This document shows positions 57,400-64,000 of a DNA stretch of 64,000 bases, piece by piece. The notes below the pieces were generated by a model. The model was not told the origin of the DNA. It saw only the letters and a list, made by a program, of their open reading frames with translations, and ran no database searches. The stretch comes from Marinobacter flavimaris (GTDB lineage Bacteria; Pseudomonadota; Gammaproteobacteria; Pseudomonadales; Oleiphilaceae): the NCBI RefSeq assembly GCF_002933295.1, contig NZ_PSSW01000001.1, forward strand, positions 248,001-312,000, written 5' to 3'. How positions within the stretch are numbered: the first letter of the stretch is position 1; each line of letters starts with the position of its first letter. The position numbers and the translations under genes are program-made.

Positions 57400-57858
57400 A
57401 TGAAAAACATGCAAATCAATCACGCTCAGAAAGGTTTTACCCTGATCGAACTGATGATCGTTGTTGCGATCATCGGTATTCTTGCTGCCATCGCTATTCC
57501 GCAGTATCAGGATTACACCGCTCGCACCCAGGTTAACCGCGCATACAGTGAGCTGTCTTCACTGCGCACTGCGGTTGAAGAGAACCTGACCCGTGGTAAC
57601 ACATCCTTCACATGGGGTGATCTTGGCCACGTTCAGTCTAATCTGACTGATGCTATCACCAGTACGACTAGCCTGAACTTCGGCGGTGGCGCTGGCGCAC
57701 TGTCCGTTACTCTCGGTGGCAACTCTGGCGCTGGCATTCAAGACGCGGTTATCCAGCTGAGCCGTACCTCTGATGGTACTTGGGCTTGTCGTATCGACGG
57801 AGGTTCCGCCTCTGACTGGAAGGCCACTTACGTGCCTGCAGGCTGCACCAACTCTTAA
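57400..57858 (+). CDS. pilA: Type IV major pilin PilA
   Basis: PilA is the main pilus subunit. The start at 57400 follows AGAGGT by 7 nt and gives a 152-residue prepilin. The leader [12 protein letters not shown] is cut before FTLIELM by PilD, with mature Glu5 present. The C-terminal disulfide loop is between Cys130 and Cys149. The chain ends CTNS, a C-terminal Ser. It has a sigma-54 promoter, a strong terminator 20 nt downstream, and a Wzy/PglL-type gene after that. Confidence 0.95.
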   Translation: MKNMQINHAQKGFTLIELMIVVAIIGILAAIAIPQYQDYTARTQVNRAYSELSSLRTAVEENLTRGNTSFTWGDLGHVQSNLTDAITSTTSLNFGGGAGALSVTLGGNSGAGIQDAVIQLSRTSDGTWACRIDGGSASDWKATYVPAGCTNS

Positions 57859-57878
57859 TCCTAAGATTTGGAGCTAAG

Positions 57879-57905
57879 GGCGCCCGTCAAGGGCGCCTTT
57901 TTTTT
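57879..57905 (+). terminator. Rho-independent terminator after pilA
   Basis: GGCGCCC (57879-57885) pairs with GGGCGCC (57891-57897) around gtcaa and is followed by eight T. It explains why pilA can be highly expressed without the following membrane-protein genes. Confidence 0.93.
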
Positions 57906-57933
57906 AGGTAAAAGCTTTTCGGAGGTTGTTAAG

Positions 57934-59730
57934 GTGCTGAGATTTTTGCTGGTTCTCTTATTTTGTTTAGGATTCCTGCTGCCCTTTCATCTTTTTCCCT
58001 ACCAGGACCTTCCAAACGATTTGGCCAGTATGTTGGTCGCCAGCATTCTTTTTTGCGCTACTTTAGCAAGTTATCGGAAGCAAGCGATCGCGCTTCCCAT
58101 ATCGGGATTGATGATTCTTCTGCTCGCTGTTTTGACAGTCTTTTCATCGCTTGTGCAAGGCGAATTCTTGTTTAGCGATTATTCTTACCTGATCTTTCTT
58201 CTTTCCGGCGTTCTGGTTGCCGCTTCCGTCGCGACATTGCGTGAGCAGGGGGTCGATTTGACCCCTCTGCTGGCAAGGACTTTTTACTGGATTGCCCTTA
58301 TCACAGCGACCTACGGACTCCTGCGGCACTACGGAGTATTAAAGTTTCTCTTACCCTGGATAACGGGTGAAACTCCCCGTTTGTTGGGACCATTGAATCA
58401 GGCAAACCTTACCGCGCTGGTTCTTGGAATTGGCGTGCTCTCAAGCTCCTTTTTATTGATTACCAACCGGATGCGATTCTTCCCAGTATTGTTGTCGGTG
58501 TCCTATCTGGCCATGGCAGCCGGTTTGACTGGTAGTCGGGCCTTTGTCGCTTTCGTCTTACTGATAATAGTGTTGCCCTCGGCGAAGCTGATTTTGTCTC
58601 CTCCAAACTTCAGGCGGGAATTATTCTCGCGGGTATGTTTCGGTCGAGGGAAGCAGCTTGTTTTGATTGTGGTAACCATAACCGCAATTACCTTTCTTTT
58701 TCCCACGATCAGCCGACCGTTCACAGACGCTCTTGCTGAGTCTGGATTTATACAGCGGGATAAAGAAGAGTCTATCTCGGATCGTTTCAGGCTCACAGAC
58801 AATTACCGGGCAGAAGAATGGCGAAAACTAGGGGGTTATTGGGAAATTGCGAAAGATCCGCTTACTGGCTTCGGGCCGGGGAGGTACGGTGTTTTCAGTC
58901 TTGAGGCTGACAAGGCAGTCGAAAACCCCATAAGAATGGGAACATTATGGACTCATGGGCACAATTTGTTTGTAAATGTGCTAGTGGAATTGGGCGTTCT
59001 TGGGCTATTGGCGGTGTTTTTGGTTCTAGGGTACCTCGTTTTCCTGTTTTACCGATGCTCATTCAAGCCGAGAGATTTTTTTGTTTTTTCTCTGCTGGGA
59101 GCCCTGTTTATCAACAACATGGTTGAGTTTTCCTTCTGGTTTTTCAGTTTCTTCGCGCTGGCGATCGTTTTGGTAGCCCAGGTAGACGGCAGAATAGTGC
59201 TCAGGTTTTCAGTGGCAGCATTGCCCGTCTCGATTGGGGGGGCTGTGCTTGCTACCGCACTGTTGACCACTGCCTATGTAGCAAACGATGTTTGGGCCTC
59301 AGTTAGGGGTTTTCACAAAGCGCAACTCGGTGACGAAGAGCAATACGCCTTTCTGGATGCCAAAAGGAATCGATTCGTCGGTGGCGAAGCTTTGAAAGCT
59401 GAAATCATAAGAGAACAAGTGTCGTTGTTTGGGGTAAATGCTCAGATTCAGGAGTTGGAAAGGTATATGTCATGGCGCCCGGAAATGGTCTTTATGCTGA
59501 GACATGCGGCTTTGCGATCTATCAAAGGGCCAAAAGAGCAGGCCTGCGCCAGAGTAAAGGAAACAGTCGGTTTTTATCCAAACTCGGTAGAGCGTTTGGC
59601 GGAGGAGCTCCTCGAAGCCAAGCGGCTTGGAGCTACGTTTGATATTGCCTACATTCACGGGTGCCTGGCCGACGGCATGATGTATTGGGTCAATCGGAGT
59701 GAAGGCACCACCAGTCCAGGCGAAGGTTGA
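57934..59730 (+). CDS. Wzy/PglL-type O-oligosaccharyltransferase or O-antigen ligase family protein
   Basis: A polytopic membrane protein of the O-antigen ligase/PglL family, whose members transfer lipid-linked glycans to pilins or polymerise or ligate O-units. The GTG at 57934 has GGAGG 8 nt upstream and gives 598 residues; an ATG at 57868 would run through the pilA terminator and is rejected. About 12 membrane segments are visible. The periplasmic motif TLWTHGHNLFVNVLVELG near residue 350 is characteristic, and a soluble C-terminal region covers about 475-598. Its place behind pilA suggests pilin glycosylation. Codon and base use look more AT-rich than the surroundings. Confidence 0.82.
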   Translation: MLRFLLVLLFCLGFLLPFHLFPYQDLPNDLASMLVASILFCATLASYRKQAIALPISGLMILLLAVLTVFSSLVQGEFLFSDYSYLIFLLSGVLVAASVATLREQGVDLTPLLARTFYWIALITATYGLLRHYGVLKFLLPWITGETPRLLGPLNQANLTALVLGIGVLSSSFLLITNRMRFFPVLLSVSYLAMAAGLTGSRAFVAFVLLIIVLPSAKLILSPPNFRRELFSRVCFGRGKQLVLIVVTITAITFLFPTISRPFTDALAESGFIQRDKEESISDRFRLTDNYRAEEWRKLGGYWEIAKDPLTGFGPGRYGVFSLEADKAVENPIRMGTLWTHGHNLFVNVLVELGVLGLLAVFLVLGYLVFLFYRCSFKPRDFFVFSLLGALFINNMVEFSFWFFSFFALAIVLVAQVDGRIVLRFSVAALPVSIGGAVLATALLTTAYVANDVWASVRGFHKAQLGDEEQYAFLDAKRNRFVGGEALKAEIIREQVSLFGVNAQIQELERYMSWRPEMVFMLRHAALRSIKGPKEQACARVKETVGFYPNSVERLAEELLEAKRLGATFDIAYIHGCLADGMMYWVNRSEGTTSPGEG

Positions 59731-59738
59731 AAGAGCTT

Positions 59739-61253
59739 ATGAAGCAGCTTGAACCAGGCGTCCGCGGAGGAGGCAGGCCCCGCAAGCTGATCTTGCTTTT
59801 TTGCTGTTTGCTCTTGGTTGCCATGTCATTGAGCCTTTTTGGGGGGCTTCTGCCACTCCCTTCAGGTGGCTACTCCGCACAGCGTATAGCCCTTTGTTTC
59901 TTGCTGGCGGTTTTTGTCACTGTCGGGGCTGGATTATTAGTGCTCATCCCGGGATTTGCTCGGAAGCATTTATGGCCGTTAGCTTTGGTTGCAGTTGTAA
60001 GTGTATCTATCCTCGGGCACGGGTTTGTATCTGAGAATCCATTTAAGTGGATAGAACCGGGCCTTTACATCGGCTTCCTGCTGACCGTGGTAATTCTAGG
60101 GGGGGTGCTGGGGCAGCATTGGGCTCCAAGTGCTTACATTGTCCCCGCAGTGGTTCTCCTGGGCGCGGGTGTAGTCGCTTATGCGGCTTTGGCCCTCGTC
60201 TATTTCCTATTCTGGTTGTCAGAGCCTGCATCGAAATTATCTGACTACCTTCCCTGGGGGTTCGTAAATATTCGTTACTGGAGCCAGCTCTTTACCTGGT
60301 TGATTCCTCTCCTACCGCTTGCGCTGACTGTTGCGAAGTCTGCAAATTTCCGCTTGTGGAGAGTGGCGATCATTCTCGGTGGGGGAGTCTGGGTCTGGAT
60401 AGCGCTGCTCTCATCCGCACGGGGCTCTCTGCTCAGTATCGGATTTGGAGCAGCGTTCGTATGGGTTGTTTTTCGTCGCGATTCCGAGCCCTGGCTTCGG
60501 CAGTTTTTTTTATTTTTAAAGGTTGGAGTAGTCCTTTGGGTTTGTCTGTCAATACTAGCTCCGCTGCTCCTTGGTTTGGAGGCAGGGGGTCGCGAACTGG
60601 GAACCGGGTCTTCTGGTCGCCTTGTTATGTGGCAGGAAGCGTTAGCCATGAGCGGTCAGAACCTACCGTTCGGAATGGGGCCCCAATCGTGGCTACTGCA
60701 TGAACCGCTAACAGATGGCTATACGAGTACCAAGCCGTTTGGCCATCCCCATAACATGTATCTTATGTGGGCAGCTGAGTATGGGTGGGTCACGGTTATG
60801 CTGCTCGCCGCGCTTCTGTTTGGTTTAGTAAGGCGAGTGCTTCAAGTTGCAAGGCTGGGTAATCATGTCAGCTCCTCAAAGGAGCGTATAGTGCTGTGCG
60901 GATTCGTTGCTTCTGTCACTGGAGCGCTTGCTCATGCCTCCATGTCCTCGGTTTTCATTGTGCCATCTTCAATGCTGGTAGGGGTGTTTCTTTTGTCGGC
61001 ACTATGGGCGCTCCTTCAGACTAGATTGAAAACTAGCGGAATGCGTTTTTCTGGATATTCAGGCCAACGGAAATTTTTGGCAACGGTGTCAAGTCTCTTA
61101 GTTGCTTGCGTTATGACTGTATGGTTAATTGGTGTTTTCAATTACCATCAGGCGATGCTAGAGGACAAACCGTTATATCTGGAGCAATCCGCAGATTCGT
61201 TCTTCCCCAGATTTTGGTATCACGGTTACTTTCCAAGACAATACGTACCGTAA
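59739..61253 (+). CDS. Second O-antigen ligase/polymerase family membrane protein
   Basis: A 504-residue polytopic protein with about ten to twelve membrane segments. It has a Wzy_C-type motif: GTGSSGRLVMWQEAL, then FGMGPQSW and FGHPHNMYLMWAAEYG near residue 340. The ATG at 59739 is chosen; a TTG at 59727 overlapping the previous stop would add four residues. It is adjacent to the first Wzy/PglL-type gene. One of the two may polymerise or supply glycan and the other transfer it, but this cannot be told from sequence. It is AT-rich like its neighbour. Confidence 0.78.
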   Translation: MKQLEPGVRGGGRPRKLILLFCCLLLVAMSLSLFGGLLPLPSGGYSAQRIALCFLLAVFVTVGAGLLVLIPGFARKHLWPLALVAVVSVSILGHGFVSENPFKWIEPGLYIGFLLTVVILGGVLGQHWAPSAYIVPAVVLLGAGVVAYAALALVYFLFWLSEPASKLSDYLPWGFVNIRYWSQLFTWLIPLLPLALTVAKSANFRLWRVAIILGGGVWVWIALLSSARGSLLSIGFGAAFVWVVFRRDSEPWLRQFFLFLKVGVVLWVCLSILAPLLLGLEAGGRELGTGSSGRLVMWQEALAMSGQNLPFGMGPQSWLLHEPLTDGYTSTKPFGHPHNMYLMWAAEYGWVTVMLLAALLFGLVRRVLQVARLGNHVSSSKERIVLCGFVASVTGALAHASMSSVFIVPSSMLVGVFLLSALWALLQTRLKTSGMRFSGYSGQRKFLATVSSLLVACVMTVWLIGVFNYHQAMLEDKPLYLEQSADSFFPRFWYHGYFPRQYVP

Positions 61254-61340
61254 ATGGCAACTCTTCGTGACAATAAGAGTTGGCGGATGTTTTGCATATC
61301 CCATGAAAGATACGAACTTCTGGATTGGAGAGATGAGAAC

Positions 61341-61799
61341 ATGGTACTTGATGTCCACCGCCCTAATCAGCGTGGTTTCACCTTGATCGAGTTGATGATC
61401 GTGGTCGCAATCCTGGGAATCATTTCTGCCAGCGCTGTCGCCGTCTATCGAGAATTCGTTCCAAAAAGCCAGATAACTCGGGTGGTTGGAGAACTCTCGG
61501 CTTTAAAAACAGGATTTGAGGAGCGAGTGTCGCAGATGGGGAGCGTCACTAATGCTAGCCTGGGCTATGTACCTTCGGATCTTACGACGGGCAACGCCTC
61601 AACGAATATAAGTGTACTCAATAGTGACGGTTCCGGTCATATGCAGGTGACAATGGGGGGCAATGCTCATCCCGCTGTGTCAGGCGCGATCATTCGACTT
61701 GCTCGAAATGTCTCTGGTGTCTGGACGTGCGTTATTGATCCGGGTGGCGCTGCAGACTGGAGTGCGACATATCTGCCTCCAGGCTGCGCTGAGAGCTGA
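61341..61799 (+). CDS. Second type IV pilin-like protein
   Basis: A pilin paralogue. From the ATG at 61341 (preceded by a GGAG-rich stretch) it is 152 residues, the same as PilA. The leader MVLDVHRPNQRG is cut before FTLIELM, Glu5 is present, and Cys130/Cys149 are at identical positions. It also ends in Ser (CAES). The middle region differs strongly from PilA. An upstream in-frame ATG at 61254 would add 29 polar residues to the leader and is unlikely. It could be an alternative major pilin or a minor pilin; no separate sigma-54 promoter was found. Confidence 0.87.
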   Translation: MVLDVHRPNQRGFTLIELMIVVAILGIISASAVAVYREFVPKSQITRVVGELSALKTGFEERVSQMGSVTNASLGYVPSDLTTGNASTNISVLNSDGSGHMQVTMGGNAHPAVSGAIIRLARNVSGVWTCVIDPGGAADWSATYLPPGCAES

Positions 61800-61811
61800 T
61801 GTCTGGAGGCT

Positions 61812-63173
61812 TCAAACCTCAACCTCTTCAAACAACTCCGGCACCTCAACATCCCAGCCAAACTTGTCCCGAATCCGTTTGCGCATAACGTCACTCGCGA
61901 CGAGCTCCCCGTGAGTGACATAAACCTTTTCGGGTTTCAACGAGCTTTGCTCCAGCCACGCCAGAATCTCGTTGTAGTCACCATGTGCGGAGAGAGAATC
62001 CAGGTTATGAATCTCCGCCTTCACAGGCCAGTACTCACCGTGGATCTTCACTGATTCCGCACCGTTCACCAGTGCATCACCGCGGGTGCCAGGCGCCTGG
62101 AAACCAGCGAACACCACGCTGTTGCGGGGATTTGGGAGTAGCGTTTTCAGGTGGTGTAGGACCCGTCCACCACTGGCCATTCCACTGGCGGAAATAATCA
62201 CGCAGGGATATCGCACCGCATCCAGTTCAATGGATTCCTCCACCTTGCGGACAAATTCGGTTTTTTCGTCAATCAGTTCGCATTGAGCGGCGTTCAGTTT
62301 GTGCTCTTTATGATGCTTGCAGAAGATCTCAGTAGCCTTGATGGCCATGGGGCTGTTCAGGAAAACCGGCAGTTTGGGTATCTTCCCGTCCCCCATAATC
62401 TTGTGAATCACATACAGCAGCATTTGCGCACGGCCCACTGCAAAGGCCGGGAGAAGCACGATACCGCCACGCCCCGCCGTGCGGGTAATGATTTCGGCCA
62501 GTTCCGCCTCCGGATCCGTCTCGCCGTGGGCCCGATCCCCGTAGGTTGACTCACAGATCAGCACATCGGCCTTCTCGAGTGGCTCCGGCGGGCGCATGAT
62601 AATGTCGTTCTGACGCCCAACGTCACCACTGAACACCACCGTTCTGTCTGCGCCCTTGTGATGAACATGTACACAGGACGAACCCAGAATATGACCCGCC
62701 GGGGTAAAGGTTACCTGGAACCCTTTTACCGGCTCGAACGTCTCATGATAGTAGAGGGACTCAAAATGCTTGAGGGCTTCCCAGGCGTCTTTCTCGGTGA
62801 ACAGCGGTTCCGGTTTTTCGTGTTTGGAGAATTTCTTGCGAAACGCGTACTTCGCATCCTCCTCTTGCAAAAAACCGGCATCTGGCAACAGAACCTTGCA
62901 CAGTTCGTGGGTGGCTTTGGTGCAGTAAACCTTGCCCTTGAAGCCGTTTTTCACCAGGGCTGGCAGGTAGCCGGAGTGGTCAATGTGGGCATGGGTGAGC
63001 ACCACGGCATCAATAGTGGAGGGATCCACGGGAAACTTCGCCCAGTTGCGCCGGCGCAGGGTCTTTACGCCCTGGTACATGCCACAATCCACCAGCACCC
63101 GATGCTTCTCATCTGAAAGCAGGTAGCGGGAGCCCGTGACTGTTCCTGTGCCGCCAAGGAAGCGAAGTTTCAT
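61812..63173 (-). CDS. Metallo-beta-lactamase/beta-CASP RNA exonuclease family protein
   Basis: A 453-residue MBL-fold protein with a beta-CASP domain, related to archaeal and bacterial CPSF/Ysh1-like RNA nucleases. The metal motif HAHIDH is at His61, His63, Asp65 and His66. Other motifs include GSSCVHVHHKG, FSGDVGR, CESTYGDR and the C-terminal SLSAHGDYNEIL plus KVYVTHGE. It lacks the C-terminal domain of RNase J. Convergent with the second pilin (12-nt gap) and divergent from cysQ. Confidence 0.88.
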   Translation of the reverse strand: MKLRFLGGTGTVTGSRYLLSDEKHRVLVDCGMYQGVKTLRRRNWAKFPVDPSTIDAVVLTHAHIDHSGYLPALVKNGFKGKVYCTKATHELCKVLLPDAGFLQEEDAKYAFRKKFSKHEKPEPLFTEKDAWEALKHFESLYYHETFEPVKGFQVTFTPAGHILGSSCVHVHHKGADRTVVFSGDVGRQNDIIMRPPEPLEKADVLICESTYGDRAHGETDPEAELAEIITRTAGRGGIVLLPAFAVGRAQMLLYVIHKIMGDGKIPKLPVFLNSPMAIKATEIFCKHHKEHKLNAAQCELIDEKTEFVRKVEESIELDAVRYPCVIISASGMASGGRVLHHLKTLLPNPRNSVVFAGFQAPGTRGDALVNGAESVKIHGEYWPVKAEIHNLDSLSAHGDYNEILAWLEQSSLKPEKVYVTHGELVASDVMRKRIRDKFGWDVEVPELFEEVEV

Positions 63174-63196
63174 AGAGCCATCCTTCTCGTTCTTTA

Positions 63197-63224
63197 TTGA
63201 GGGAGTGTTACTATTGCCTATGAT
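63197..63224 (+). promoter_or_regulatory. Candidate sigma-70 promoter for cysQ
   Basis: TTGAGG (63197-63202) and TATGAT (63219-63224) are 16 nt apart, about 40 nt before the cysQ ATG. The -10 matches five of six bases. Confidence 0.5.
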
Positions 63225-63263
63225 AGTTCATAACGTTTTGATCTGAAGCAGGAAGCGAATCAC

Positions 63264-64000
63264 ATGCATTACAGCTCCATCCTTCCGGACGTGATAAAAG
63301 TGGCCGATGCGGCCAGTGAGAAAGTGCTGCACATTTACCAGTCTGACTTCAAAGTGAGCTACAAGGCAGACGATTCGCCAATTACCGCTGCAGACACCGC
63401 TGCCCACGACATCATCACCCATGGGCTTAGAAGCATCAGCCGGGATATCCCGATCCTTTCGGAAGAGGGCAGCGATATCCCCTGGGAAGAGCGCAAACAC
63501 TGGCGCCGCTTTTGGCTGGTGGATCCCGTCGACGGCACAAAGGATTTCACCCAGCGCACCGGCGAGTTCACGGTAAATATCGCCATGATCGAAGATGGCC
63601 AGCCAGTGATGGGGGTTGTCATCGCGCCTGCCCTGAAAGAGGCTTTCTGGGGGATTGTGGGAGAAGGGGCCCACATGCGGGACCGTACCGGCAGGGTCCA
63701 TCACATCCGTGTGGCAGAACCTAAACCCCTGAAACGGGTTGTTGCCAGCAAAAACCACCTGAACGAGGAAACCCGGGCATTCATCGAGGCATTGGGTGAA
63801 CATGAGCTGGTGCAGGCGGGCAGCTCCCTCAAATTATGCCGTATCGCCGAGGGGCATGCGGATATCTATCCACGGCTGGGCCCTACCTCTGAATGGGATA
63901 CCGGTGCTGCGCAAGCCGTGCTGATGGCTGCCGGCGGCAAAGTGCAGACACTGGATGGGGAACCCCTCAAATATGGTAAACAGAATGTGTTAAATCCGTA
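63264..64000 (+). CDS. cysQ: 3'(2'),5'-bisphosphate nucleotidase CysQ (partial, cut by window end)
   Basis: CysQ hydrolyses 3'-phosphoadenosine 5'-phosphate, recycling the by-product of sulfate assimilation. The visible 245 codons start at MHYSSILPDVIKVAD with AGGAAG upstream. They include the Mg2+-dependent inositol-monophosphatase-fold motifs: Glu67-Glu68 (LSEEGS), Asp87-x2-Asp90 (VDPVDGTKDF) and the C-terminal WDTGAAQAV. The frame is open at position 64000, so only the last part, probably under 30 residues, is missing. Confidence 0.94.
   Translation, partial: MHYSSILPDVIKVADAASEKVLHIYQSDFKVSYKADDSPITAADTAAHDIITHGLRSISRDIPILSEEGSDIPWEERKHWRRFWLVDPVDGTKDFTQRTGEFTVNIAMIEDGQPVMGVVIAPALKEAFWGIVGEGAHMRDRTGRVHHIRVAEPKPLKRVVASKNHLNEETRAFIEALGEHELVQAGSSLKLCRIAEGHADIYPRLGPTSEWDTGAAQAVLMAAGGKVQTLDGEPLKYGKQNVLNP

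Noticed and set aside
57868..57933. ATG at 57868 as start of the Wzy/PglL-type gene
   Set aside because: The extension translates the pilA terminator. The GTG at 57934 has an ideal GGAGG site.

Overview
The window looks like chromosome of a Marinobacter species or a close gammaproteobacterial relative. This is inferred from the Pseudomonas/Marinobacter-type order of housekeeping genes, the pilD-coaE cluster, the DUF1302/DUF1329 pair and a family of palindromic intergenic repeats. No rRNA, tRNA, CRISPR array, prophage or IS transposase was seen. The last gene (cysQ) is cut by the window end.

Layout. 0-5 kb: rimO(+), then gatCAB(-), the tRNA amidotransferase. 5.5-14.7 kb(+): mreBCD (cell shape), maf, rng, yhdP and a nitrilase-family amidase. 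14.7-24 kb(-): darP and mgtE, then ptsO-rapZ-ptsN-hpf-rpoN-lptB-lptA-lptC-kdsC-kdsD, which combines nitrogen-PTS regulation, sigma-54 and LPS core synthesis and export. 24-32 kb(+): mlaFEDCB, ibaG, murA, hisG, hisD, hisC. 32-36 kb: a Nif3-like protein, zapG(-), zapE and a thiolase. 36.9-43 kb(+): a DUF1302/DUF1329 envelope pair and a MalT-like LuxR activator. 43-53 kb(-): acyltransferase, Bax-like hydrolase, a large unknown lipoprotein, YfaZ-like porin, yacG, a hybrid histidine kinase, trmO, an unknown barrel-like protein and coaE. 53-61.8 kb: type IV pilus genes pilD, pilC, pilB(-), then pilA(+), two Wzy/PglL-type membrane proteins and a second pilin. 61.8-64 kb: a beta-CASP exonuclease(-) and cysQ(+).

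Functional links. yhdP, lptABC, kdsCD and mlaFEDCB together cover outer-membrane lipid supply, LPS export and retrograde phospholipid transport. rpoN lies in the same window as a good -24/-12 promoter in front of pilA. ptsO and ptsN belong to the nitrogen PTS next to rpoN.

Main discovery candidate. Eight intergenic elements (E1-E8, about 94-194 bp) occur between 1.4 and 36.7 kb. Each has a long outer inverted repeat whose sequence differs from copy to copy but is self-complementary within the copy. Each encloses a conserved core of about 52-55 nt with two hairpins, both carrying a six-base loop of the form RTCCNT. Stem bases change in compensatory pairs between copies while the loops stay constant. 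Read on the opposite strand, the loops become AUGGAU, AAGGAU or AGGGAU, close to the SELEX consensus of CsrA/RsmA. In all seven intact copies the two GGA triplets are 20-21 nt apart. Two copies have identical 54-nt cores but unrelated arms, and one copy carries about 82 bp of extra sequence inside a hairpin. Function and novelty could not be checked here.
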